A stretch of DNA of 64,000 nt from Galeruca laticollis (lineage: Eukaryota; Arthropoda; Insecta; Coleoptera; Chrysomelidae). Positions 56,001-64,000 of the stretch are shown in pieces. Location: assembly GCA_963921935.1 (NCBI GenBank), contig OY998177.1, forward strand, positions 5,793,754 to 5,857,753, written 5' to 3'. The number at the start of each line of letters is the position of its first letter. Position 1 is the first letter of the stretch. The position numbers and the translations under genes were made by a program. The notes below the pieces were generated by a model that ran no database searches, was not told the origin of the DNA, and worked only from the letters and a program-made list of their open reading frames with translations.

Positions 56001-59000
56001 TTTTTTTTATAAAAAGAATATCTCTTTTTTATTTTTTTATAAAGTTTTCGGGCCATGGTGGGCCACATATGTCCACCACATACAGGCCAAATAGACTAAA
56101 ATGAAGCCAAAGCATTTAAGAATCTATCCCAATATAGTTTACATTGATTCGGTGGGTCAGTATTATCCACCGAGGCCAGAAGCAAAATTTGGTACGGTGC
56201 CTTACATAGACCCACCACGGCCCCTCAGAAATATTTTGATGTCAAAAAATTGTGGGCTCCTTACACCCACCATGGCACTTTACGTGTTACTGCATAAATC
56301 AACACACTTTGCAACTTTTTAGCAAAGCTTTATGAGAAAAATCACTGAGAAAACAACATAACATATAGAATAAGAAATGAATTGTTTGTAATAATATTAA
56401 ATTACTGTATCTTTAATCATGTGATCTTAGATAAAACTATAGTTTACCATTTTCCAATAAGCTCCATTTGTTCTCCTGCTGCCTCGTAGATTACATTTGC
56501 TCCTTTATTTTCAGTAACAGCCATACATTTTTTAGGTAATTTTTCTGAAAAACTAATTGTCTCAAATGCCCCCCGTTGTCTGACTAATTCACCTCTCTCT
56601 TCTGTATCCACCAATCCAATCACCTTTGATAAGAAAATATATATGATTGTTCTAAAAGTTAATTTCAAGAATTTGACAAAAACTTAATACTGCCATGCCA
56701 CAGAAAATACTGTATGTGCATACTTTTATAAAATCCGATTTTTGTTTTTTGAAAATAGAAAAAGAAGTTATATCCAACGAACAATAATAAAAAAATGATA
56801 ATTTAATAATCATCAAAAAATCTGCTTAATTTTTTAGTTTGTATCGTCTTTAATTTTTAAACATAATTATTAGACATTAATACCGCATGGATAGGATTGG
56901 ACCCATAATTCAACGCAAGTGCTTGAAAGTTTTAACAAATAATAGGCAAATACCGCATGTTAGTAAGAGACAGTTGCCTCTCTTATTCAGAATTGTGTAG
57001 CGCATGTCTGTACAAGTACACACATACCGGATTTTTTGACACCAGTGCAATGGAAATTTTGAATGAAGACCTAACACCTATTTTTTCTGAAGATATTGGA
57101 TCTTTATCTGTAGTTGCTTATGAACCAAATGACGTACAGTTATTGACAACATTAGTAAATGTTAACTTCGTAAAAACAACAGAAGATTATTGCTTTGATG
57201 CTTGATGACTTTAAACAATAGCTTATGATGACACCATATCAAATTGAGAAATGAAATACAAAAGAGAAACCATTAATGAAAAATATGTATGTAATTAGAG
57301 CCAAAAGGGGATATACAAATGTATTCTATAACGAACCTTTTGATGACAAAGAAAAATAATTAAACTTTATTTCAAAAAAATCAAGGAAATTGTTGGATCA
57401 GGAACCAATTAGTAAACCAAGCATTAGAGAAATAACAAAATCAAGGAAAGACACTCTTTTAAAAAATATTTCTGAAATTATTCCTAAGCATAAAGTACAA
57501 TTTTGGGAAAACCTTCATGTAAATGACAAGTCAACAGACTTATTGAAAACATTGAAGACTATTAAACCTATTTTGTTTTGGTTTGGTTTTAACAATCTTT
57601 TTAAAAAATGAAAATCATTATTTCCAAGTTTATAATTTTGTCTTTAATTACTGTATCATTTAATACAAATAAATATGATTTAACATTAGACGAAAAGATT
57701 TAATTTAATAATTGAAGAGGTGACTCGATGAAGGTGTTAAGTTACAAACCAGCAACTTTGAGATAATTGATTTCCAAAGAAATGTTCTGTAGATTTTTAC
57801 TTTACATTAAATTTCAACAGATTTATAGACCATTAGCTTTAATCCTTGTACTAAATCGTAATGTAAGAAAAAATGTCAAAAACATGCGTATTGAATTCAA
57901 CATAAATTTCTGTCACGGTAGTATTAATTTGTTCTTCTTCATTTATTATTTTCACTTGTTTCTTTACTAAACACTTCATCGTAAAACCAGGAATATTTTT
58001 CAACATATTGCAGCTTATCTTTTAAATTTGCAATTTTCCTCTCAGATACTTTCTTACCATTTTATCTACTCTTCTGAACTGAACGTTATCTGGGTGAGGT
58101 TTTCTTTTTCATTTTCTAAGATGCAAAATTTTTTGAATGGGGTAAAAAGGTCGTAGTTTTCTTTATACAAATAAAACCCAAATTCTTCAACTCGTATCCA
58201 TTGAATGCATTCGCAAAATGGATTTTTTTTCTGTTCTCTTTTAGTTCAGATTGTAGGTTATCTATATCATTAAAGTGATTTGTCATATCAGTTAAATGAT
58301 TCTTCTTGGATGCCTGTTGGTTAATCTCACAGTTTTGATCGGGCACAAAAATTGTTTCTTGTTTCCTTAAAACTTTTTCTATTCTTTCAAAGTCCCTATT
58401 AGAATCTAAGTAGGAATGTCCTACCTCTGGGAATTTGTGGTCTATAATAGAGAATATTCTTTTGAGTATTAAATACTGATGCATACATATGGTTTGACAG
58501 TTCTGCAAGAGTCGGACTAAACAATTAAATGCAACAATACACTTGTAACTTCTCGAGAACCTCTGCTGGACACATCTTCCTTCCATGTAAAAAAATAACC
58601 TTTTTCTTCACTTGTTGTTGAAATAGAATCAATTCACAAATTGTAAAACCACATCTGTCAAAAATAAAAAGCCTTGGATGTGATTAACCTTGGTACCAAC
58701 ATGGTCTGTTGTAAATGACAGTTATGTAGAGTTCTCCAGGATTTTTAACCGCTGTTTTTCTGTCAAGTCGTTGAAGCTGAAATGCTGCTTCATAGTTTTC
58801 ATTATGTTCAGAGTTTACATTAACATAGTCACAAATGCTGCGTGGCAATCCAAAAGAATAATTGAAAAAAGTTGAGAATATGTTGGTGGACAAACATTTT
58901 TTTATTTCATATTTTAGTGGCTTCTTTTCATCTTCACATTTTTCAAGGTAAAGGTTGTGCATTTTGGAAATATTTAATATAGGTGATAATAACATCTTAC

Positions 59001-60362
59001 AATGAGACTCTTCTGCCAGAAATGATTGCATATCTGATTTCACAAAATCTACTACTTCCTCTTCAATTCTGAGGTCTACTTGTATGTTTACCTCCTGAAA
59101 GAGGAGACAGTGCAGAATTTCCCATTTTTATTTGCAATTGAATTAAATCAACTTTCTTTCTACCAATGCCATATAGAGAGGAAAATGCAGTTTTAAATAT
59201 CTGATATGAACTTGAATTACAGGTAATTTTAAATTTGTATGAAGCAAGATATGGTTTCTTTGCCAGAACTACATTTCATTTATATGAAATAAAATTCCCA
59301 CCTTTCCCATGCAAGAGCTGCTTTTTTTTCTTCTAGCTACTTACATCTTTTTGTTCAAATATAACAATATTAATAATATAATATAATATTTTTACTTGTG
59401 CAAACATTCTTTATACTTAGTATTTTTTCAATGCAATTCCCAATCCCAGCATGTGTACAGTCATTAGACATAAATGTTACATGCAGTGTTTAAATTTATT
59501 AATTACAAAATGAAAAGACAAAATTACCTTATATGAATGGAGATTAGCAAAAAACCGTTAAGTAAAAATATAAATATACTTTTGCCGTTAATAAGAAGAA
59601 TTTGATAATAATACAAATTATATTCTCCAGGTAACCTTAAGCAAATGGCAAACTTTAAATGCCATTTTCTCTAAACTAGACAAACGGCACATACGGTATT
59701 CTTTCATAGTATAGCTGAATATATCTACCTGTGCCTTGTAAACATTTGCTGCAATATCTACTGCAGCTAAGCCCATTCCAGCAGAACCAGCTGAGATTAT
59801 AACTTTTTCTTTTTCCTTGATAGTAGATAATTTTGAAAATGTATAAAGTGCAATAGAATGACCATAAGCTATGACTGCAGCATCTTTTCTCTCTAGATCA
59901 CCCGGTATTCGCCATATATCATTGATATCTAACTAAAGATTAATTGATAAGCTATTAAAACAGGTTTAAATTTCTCAAAAAGTATATACATACCACACAT
60001 TGTTCGGCAAAGCCTCCGAAATGTAGAAGATTTAAACCAACCACTCTTTCCCCAATCCTAATAACCTCATCTTCAACCCCGGCCCCCTTTTCTAAAATTT
60101 CCCCTGATAATTCATATCCCGGGATAAACGGTAATTGGTCACCATCATTTTTAAATTTACGACAATCTACCGAGTTTACACTGCAATAAACAACTTGTAC
60201 CCTAACTTGATTTGATTTTAATTTGGGAACTTTTTTTTCTTGTATTTCTAAAGGTTTACCTACTTCTGTTATGACAGCTGCTTTATAGGTGCTTGCCAAT
60301 TTATCCGTTTTGGATAATTTATTTAAAGAGTGAGAAACAAATCTCGTGAATAATTTGTTCAT
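49741..60362 (-). CDS. Quinone oxidoreductase-like protein (QORL2 type), four exons
   Basis: Exons, in transcript order: 60362-59994, 59932-59729, 56623-56448, 50026-49741. They total 1035 bases, 344 residues plus stop, with GT-AG introns and matching phases. The protein belongs to the zinc-independent medium-chain dehydrogenase/reductase family, which reduces quinones or similar substrates with NADPH. The first ~125 residues form the GroES-like fold (YKAAVITEVGKPLEI, VVYCSVNSVDCR and PFIPGYELSGEI). VIISAGSAGMGLAAVDIAAN is the Rossmann dinucleotide motif. The end, AKFNLSQVNDAIKFIDDKKC then TGKVLI, is family-typical. The N-terminus (MNKLFTRFVSHSLNKLSKT) is basic and could be a mitochondrial targeting peptide. 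All exons are intact although two introns are full of transposons. Confidence 0.92.
50337..51311 (+). CDS. LINE ORF1 nucleic-acid-binding protein (intact frame)
   Basis: 324 residues, uninterrupted. Begins MSTQPTARSFAAVTKSNSRK. Residues about 35-120 look RNA-recognition-like (NQAIVINALPDTVLFDYIK and on). Residues 125-205 end with CFLCKQSGHTADTC, one CCHC zinc knuckle. A Ser/Thr/Pro-rich tail (210-324) with a basic end (PPKRKK) follows. Jockey-clade ORF1 proteins bind the element RNA. Readable LINE sequence after the stop (51312-51678, ESKTLTTTISPSARSIIEDL) suggests the ORF was once longer. Confidence 0.75.
   Translation: MSTQPTARSFAAVTKSNSRKSTLTPTIYPSRNQAIVINALPDTVLFDYIKAIGEIVTPKGITHASRISNQRICIFFASTSVVDNLLKNHSSVTVKEEIVPIRRLISPSKILLISNVCPSIPKLRIEQALKIDLGLQLASPITYIRTGSPEEDYSHIPSFCRSIYVIPDKDNFEIETSVLIHFQNTAFRIFVTSDKLECFLCKQSGHTADTCQNPLDTSSLSRTTPIHNDSTDNISNDPTSTDPTFSSTPAPISSTVNHSANTLPPLDQRTPSISGLKRLHSIDSSLESPPVIITSIPLTLSQDKTDSLSDNAFCTPSLPPKRKK
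51680..52631 (+). pseudogene. LINE ORF2 endonuclease (APE type), broken
   Basis: Reads FTIIQWNCDGYYPRLGSI (Asn of the active site), PDFLCLQKTNF (Gln where a Glu is expected), GGVSIFVSKDLYSTHLPL, SIYIPPDHKLNEEELLDL and LVGDFIAHNSMWGSS. The expected N after GDF is I here (GDFNAH is usual). SNHYPIII, expected SDHYPI, follows after a frame change. Likely inactive. Confidence 0.8.
52714..54261 (+). pseudogene. LINE ORF2 reverse transcriptase, broken
   Basis: Two long frames: 52714-53235 (KNSAAGRDDIPYIFLKN; fingers) and 53477-54268 (HAQQDGVPQGSILRTTLFIL; SAAYADYLVIYCHG with YADY in place of YADD; KILGVTFDSRLSWKRHIRET). The part between is shifted but recognisable. The changed catalytic Asp indicates a dead enzyme. 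RNase H and 3' UTR are missing. Confidence 0.82.
54262..55958 (+). pseudogene. piggyBac transposase 2, broken
   Basis: Blocks in order: acidic N-terminus with LFTEDRPGIHAFLYNYEKS (54390-54470), FRKSRIRDWKDTNQEEMEKF and GIIMWMGIVALPSISAYWS (54560-54690), SRNRFQMLLKTRHFSDNTAE, ICID then a stop where the first catalytic Asp motif (IDE) is expected, a shifted middle, LRSNRKKYPKNVLEKKLKKG, VSDQMKSYN (third Asp; usually VDKSDQM) and a finger with CSGCYQKN, CNKCSRFLCLNC and FFECH. The copy at 7281-9250 is a different subfamily. Confidence 0.78.
56050..56276. repeat. Cluster of CCACC..GGCC words
   Basis: Four near-identical words: GGGCCATGGTGGG (56050-56062, inverted), CCACCGAGGCC (56167-56177), CCCACCACGGCCCC (56211-56224) and CCCACCATGGC (56266-56276). 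Much GC-richer than the surroundings. Probably transposon subterminal binding repeats. Confidence 0.5.
56448..56623 (-). CDS. QORL2-type exon 3
   Basis: Reads VIGLVDTEERGELVRQRGAF through GANVIYEAAGEQMELIG. Ends two bases into a Cys codon before GTAAAC. Confidence 0.88.
57210..57611 (+). pseudogene. C-terminal remnant of the uncharacterised transposase-like family
   Basis: Reads VIRAKRGYTNVFYNEPFDDK, then KKSRKLLDQEPISKPSIREI and KDTLLKNISEIIPKHKVQFW with stops. A Lys-rich stretch followed by I-P-x-x-x-x-x-F-W resembles the C-terminal block of the protein at 36410-38369. Assignment is tentative. Confidence 0.35.
58080..59135 (-). pseudogene. Second copy of the uncharacterised transposase-like family
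   Basis: Right-to-left: 59043-58684 (MKSDMQSFLAEESHCKMLLS, then LNISKMHNLYLEKC), a gap, then 58586-58116 with KFPEVGHSYLDSNRDFERIE and VPDQNCEINQQASKKN. GHSxxDxxRDFxxIEK is shared in order and spacing with the protein at 36410-38369 (GHSFSVAD...RDFAIIEKK). Decayed; lies in intron 2 of the QORL2-type gene. No TIRs were found around it. Confidence 0.5.
59136..59728. other. Intron 2 sequence of the QORL2-type gene
   Basis: AT-rich, nothing recognised. Confidence 0.4.
59729..59932 (-). CDS. QORL2-type exon 2 (nucleotide-binding motif)
   Basis: 68 codons, phase 0. Reads DINDIWRIPGDLERKDAAVI and AYGHSIALYTFSKL to the Rossmann glycines. The intron before it is only 61 bases. Confidence 0.9.
59994..60362 (-). 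CDS. QORL2-type exon 1 (start codon, GroES-like domain)
   Basis: 123 codons from the ATG at 60362. Ends GGFAEQCV before GTATGT. The start is supported by a plausible presequence and an AT-rich upstream with stops. Confidence 0.9.
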
Positions 60363-60522
60363 TTTTAAATTTTATAAATTCCATAACCTAATATTTATAA
60401 TTTATATTCTTCTGTTTTAGGAAGCATTCCTGTTGCAGCTTACACTGGCCTTTTACCTATTCGATGAAATTGACAAACCAGGAAATTTTTCCGATAAAAG
60501 ACGAAATAAGGTGCGCTCTTTT

Positions 60523-61655
60523 TAGAGGTGAGCGATATTTCACGAACTGTGATTTTTTGAATGATATTTTAAAATCACATATAACGATCGTTACTTCTTT
60601 CTTTCACAACGCGTGAATTGATATCTGTTCTTTTTTTATCACAGTTATACATGTTCATAGATCGCAACTTGGCATTCGTTATCACGAATCACTACGAAAG
60701 CCGGGTAGCATTTTCATATTCAATGTAGCGTATCGCAGTGTAGTTCTGCCGAAATACATTTTGTAAAACACGTTCATGGTCATGGATAATGATGATAGTT
60801 TATCAATTTGGGAAGACTTTGACAAGGATATAACACAAATTAGGCCTAAAAGAACAGCATTGTCTACAGCTATAATAGAAATGCAGCGATATTTAGAGAC
60901 CGACTTTGCACCACGACAATCAAATCAATTGGAATGGTGGAACGAAAATAAATTTATGTTCAAATATTTGCCAATTCTAGTTCGACAAAATTTTTGTAAT
61001 TTAGCTAATTCAGTGCCGTGTGAGAGCCAATTTTCTTAAGCAGGCCAAGTAATTTCTGAAAGAAGAAGTCGTTTAAGCAGTAAAATAGCAAAAATGATTC
61101 TATTTGTTGGAACAATCGAAAAATTAATGGATTAACATTTATCATGTTTTTAAATTACATATTACTTTCTTATGTATAAAGATTTTTTACATATGTAATA
61201 TGTAGTAAACACTTATATTTAAATCATCAACCTATTGATAAACCCTACCAAAACCAGCAATCCCGTTCATGTTCCTACATAAAGTGTTAAACTGTAACCA
61301 AATCCTATATGTTTATTGCTGTTGTTTGTTGGGTAAGTTTGGCCGTTGTTATAATTGCTATTGTTTAATATCAAAGTCAAAATAAATGAGTATGTTGTCT
61401 GATTTAATAATAAGTATTATATAGTTCTCAGAATCTTATTAAGCAGAAAAGACAATAAATGCCATTAACATAAGTAAACTGTAGACTAACCAGTCTAAAC
61501 ATACACATAACGAGCAGTATCACGACGGCTCAAACGCGACTTACGTTACGCGTACTTAAAACTGTGATCACATCACGTTTAAAAATCACTGATATTAAAA
61601 AATCACAATAACAAATATCACTGTGATTGAAAAATCACGATATCGCTCATCTCTA
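60523..61655 (+). mobile_element. hAT element 1 (1133 bp, internally deleted)
   Basis: Exact 8-base target duplication GCTCTTTT (60515-60522, 61656-61663). 16-base TIRs TAGAGGTGAGCGATAT / ATATCGCTCATCTCTA with one mismatch. Many AAAAATCAC words near both ends look like subterminal repeats. Carries the C-terminal part of a hAT transposase. Confidence 0.92.
60776..61135 (+). pseudogene. hAT transposase C-terminal (dimerisation) fragment
   Basis: Reads LETDFAPRQSNQLEWWNENK, then ANSVPCESQFS, a TAA at 61037-61039, and AGQVISERRSRLSSKIAKMI. This is the hAT dimerisation domain motif (S-V-P-x-E-x-x-F-S-x-A-G...R-x-x-L). The catalytic core is missing, so the element would need a helper. Confidence 0.88.
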
Positions 61656-62046
61656 GCTCTTTTTGACTGAGATCTCGGATCACTTCAGTTAAGGTGATCT
61701 GAGATCAACGTTTATAGAGAGAAGGTTGTGTGGTAACCAGGGCTGCCACATGCACCTGATCAAATATCCGTAGATTGGTTCGTAAATTTCCGTAGATCCA
61801 GAATAGAGCTTCAACATACAGTATGGGGTTATCTGAACTTATGAACATCTGATCCTTAATGACCTTGAACGCTCAAGTAGCGTGCCTATGTGAATTTTGA
61901 ATTTGTTTATTGGACGATATACAATTTTTCAGCTTCAAAGTTACGGCAACTGTAATTGTTTTAAATTTTTTTTGCATGGAGTAGTCGACTCTGGGTAGGT
62001 ATTGGTAATCAATGAGTTTCTGGTGCTATTTTTGCTTATATTTTAG

Positions 62047-62850
62047 TTGCGTTCTTTTTTACTGAGATCTCAGATCATCATCATCATCATCATCAATCAG
62101 CCTGTCGCATCCACTGCAGGATATAGGCCTCCCTCATTTCTGCCCACTGTCTTCTGTCTTGAGCGCTCTGCATCCAGTTTGTAGTCATTCTTCTGATATC
62201 GTCCGTCCATCGCGTGGGAGATCTTCCCTTGTTTCTTTTGTCAGTCCTTGGTCTCCACTCGAGCAGCCTTTTTGTCCATCGTCCATCTGTCATGCGGGCC
62301 ACATGTCCAGCCCAGTTCCATTTGAGTTTTGCCACCTGATAGATAACATCCGTGACTCCTGTTCTCGCCCTTAGGTCTTCATAAGAAATGAAGAAATGAA
62401 GATCTCAGATCACTTCATTTAAAGTAATCTGAGATAAAGTGATGTGAGTAAGCACCAAAAAGAACGACATCTCAATTGAAGCGCGCGATCTGTCTATAGA
62501 TTTAAACTATACGACAGATTCGTATCAGCATCTATTAATGTTAATTAAATGTATCCAAAATTTGTAACAAAATAAAAATAGATTATGTGTGTTTGTTGTT
62601 TATATGTCAATGGTTAAAACCATAGATAACCTTGGTTAAAACTACAAATAAACCAAGCAAATCAAATATTTCTTCATTCCCTCCACTTTATTTCCGACTC
62701 AAGTCCAACTGATTCCCCCTACAACACATTCAGCATCCGTGAAGGGGGAGGAAAAATCTCAGCTCACTTAAAGTGAGTAAAACAAAAAGAACGCTCATAT
62801 TACTGATGTGAGCTGAGATTAACTGAGCTCTCAGTCAAAAAGAACGCACC
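62047..62850. mobile_element. Harbinger-like MITE 2 nested in hAT element 2
   Basis: Starts GTTGCGTTCTTTTTTACTGA (after TTA) and ends TCAGTCAAAAAGAACGCACC (before TAA). The inverse match covers about 25 bases. Several internal AAAAAGAACG and GAGATCTCAG words suggest a palindromic repeat structure. It is itself interrupted by a LINE tail. Confidence 0.6.
62076..62399 (-). mobile_element. LINE 3' tail insertion with ATC microsatellite end
   Basis: The minus strand encodes KLKWNWAGHVARMTDGRWTK, LEWRPRTDKRNKGRSPTRWT and ILQWMRQAD, the C-terminus of an RTE/Jockey-type reverse transcriptase, ending in a (TGA)n tail (ATC repeats at 62075-62092 on plus). Flanked by a 12-base target duplication GATCTCAGATCA (62064-62075, 62400-62411). 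Confidence 0.82.
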
Positions 62851-63452
62851 TAAAAATTGAAGAAAAAATTGTTTCTACTGTTGCAGAAATATGAGAAACA
62901 ATTCTAATGTGATTTGTTAATTTTACTAATAAAGGAAATGTTAGTTCATCATTTGCATTTTTAAAAACTTATACTTTGGGCCAGAAGTTTTCAAAACTAT
63001 CCGAGAAATTTAATTCACATTTTCACTTATTACTATAGGAAAATCGATAGCCGAAGCTGCAATAAATGGATTTCTTTTGTTTTATATTTGTGGGAATTAA
63101 ATAATGAAGATTTTTAAGTTTTTCGTCTGTTTTTGGTTATGGTTATATTCATGATTCATGTAAGTTAAACAACCACAAAATACAGATTGGTATATGTCAG
63201 GTTATCTACTCTCCGTTTTCGTAGTAAGTATTTTGTTAGTGGGTAATATTTTGAGAAATAATTTAATCAGAAAACTCGGAGCAAACAGTATAACAGTACA
63301 TAGTAATTATTATCATTGTTATTGAAAATTCCGTAGATTTTCGAGACTTTTCTGACATTCCGTAGACACTTACTGAATTCCGTAGGTCTACGGAAAATTC
63401 CGTAGATGTGGCAGGTCTGGTGGTAACCAATGAGAATCAAGCAGAAAAAGCG

Positions 63453-64000
63453 CGGGAGTGACGTCAGCCTGGGTGCCACATTTGAATTGTATTATTGGGA
63501 CGAGTATTCGCTCGTTAAAATACCACTTGTAACTAGAACACTGAAATAATATAAAACTACTTCTGATAGGTTTTGGTTTTAAAAAACAATATATTCTCAA
63601 ACAAACACATATTTTTTGCAGCATTTGTTAATTTAAGTACATATATTCAAATTAAAAAAACTCAAATATACTATGTACATATTAATAACCCAATCTTTAT
63701 CTCTATTTGTGTTGCTTTATACGTTTTTTTTTTCAGAGAATAAAACGTATTATATTTTATTTGTATTGTAACATATTATTACAAATACAGTTCTTTATTA
63801 TTAAAAACTATAAAAATACATATATGTGTTATCTGATGTAAGAAATAAAACCAATAATTTGCACCACAACACTTTATTTACCGAAAATACGATCAATATT
63901 ATTAATATACAAAAATAGCGACTTGCTTATAACAAAACAATTGAGAGAATGTCCCACAAAATGTCTAAATATCTTACGTCTAGGCGAAAACTTCAACATG
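63453..64000. other. AT-rich sequence at the window end
   Basis: Nothing recognised. Confidence 0.4.

Larger units (their letters stand above)
54262..56300 (+). mobile_element. piggyBac element 2 with introns
   Basis: The plus-strand piggyBac transposase begins abruptly at about 54262 (FTDIDNIIESVIAQNAYDN) and ends with a Cys-rich tail at 55958. Two short spliceosome-type introns lie inside: 55435-55491 (57 bases) and 55660-55720 (61 bases). Both restore family-typical sequence when removed (VSDQMKSYN; EGLVKQHFPED). A polyadenylation-like AATAAAAG follows at about 55993, then a cluster of CCACC-x-x-GGCC words (56050-56276) that may be subterminal repeats. Stops in the core disable it. Confidence 0.78.
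61738..63419. mobile_element. hAT element 2 (1682 bp including nested insertions)
   Basis: Exact 8-base target duplication GTGGTAAC (61730-61737, 63420-63427). Termini CAGGGCTGCCACAT and ATGTGGCAGGTCTG. The subterminal word TTCCGTAGA is repeated near both ends (61774-61805, 63328-63405). No transposase seen, so non-autonomous. Confidence 0.9.
60510..63452. mobile_element. Harbinger-like MITE 1, heavily interrupted
   Basis: The left end is TAA then GGTGCGCTCTTTTTGACTGA, a PIF/Harbinger-like terminus with a 3-base TAA target. The sequence resumes at 61656-61737 after one hAT insertion and at 63420 after a second. The right end (about 63430-63452, GAATCAAGCAGAAAAAGCGC) is a decayed inverse of the left. 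Without insertions it is about 120 bases. Confidence 0.5.

Noticed and set aside
60410..60480. Possible terminal exon after TTTTAG (SIPVAAYTGLLPIR then stop)
   Set aside because: No partner exons could be found on the plus strand; the length is easily chance.
1..64000. CRISPR arrays, operons, tRNA and rRNA genes
   Set aside because: No regularly spaced repeats, no tRNA B-box arrangement and no rRNA-like conserved blocks; the sequence is eukaryotic.

Overview
This window looks like an AT-rich insect nuclear genome, possibly a beetle (that guess is weak). Coding sequence is sparse, the genes have GT-AG introns, and most of the sequence is decayed transposable elements of many classes. I see no bacterial or organellar features, no tRNA or rRNA genes and no CRISPR array.

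Two host genes can be rebuilt from exons. (1) A pancreatic-type triacylglycerol lipase lies on the + strand in eight exons from 11379 to 32584. They join in phase to 418 residues holding the Ser-Asp-His triad and a C-terminal PLAT domain. The N-terminal exons are not visible here and probably lie left of the window. (2) A quinone oxidoreductase-like (QORL2-type, MDR superfamily) gene lies on the - strand in four exons from 60362 down to 49741. They join in phase to a complete 344-residue protein. The two genes converge, and about 17 kb separates their 3' ends.

Layout. 660-5730: decayed R1/Jockey-like LINE (-). 7281-9250: piggyBac (-). 9527-10107: Tc1/mariner-like fragment (-). 11379-32584: lipase gene. 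Its introns hold a LINE tail, a Crypton-like tyrosine recombinase remnant, two DD41D-type mariner-superfamily elements (one carrying a nested fold-back MITE), two more copies of the R1/Jockey-like LINE, a pogo element and a decayed gypsy element. 33200-34000: LINE fragment. 34225-34466: short TIR element. 36138-38677: an uncharacterised gene family flanked by TIRs, a candidate DNA transposon. 38769-44599: hAT-like element carrying a near-complete Ty3/gypsy element with two LTRs. 45306-47686: Penelope-like element with GIY-YIG endonuclease and inverted terminal arms. 49741-60362: oxidoreductase gene, whose introns hold a Jockey-type LINE (50337-54261), an intron-containing piggyBac (54262-56300) and more remnants of the uncharacterised family. 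60510-63452: Harbinger-like MITE, hAT elements and a LINE tail nested up to four deep, several with exact target-site duplications.

The best candidates for something undescribed are the TIR-bounded gene at 36138-38677, whose family recurs near 57.3 and 58.1-59.1 kb, and the four-level insertion nest at the right end, from which insertion order can be read. All coordinates were read by eye. Family names come from recognising motifs, not from database searches.
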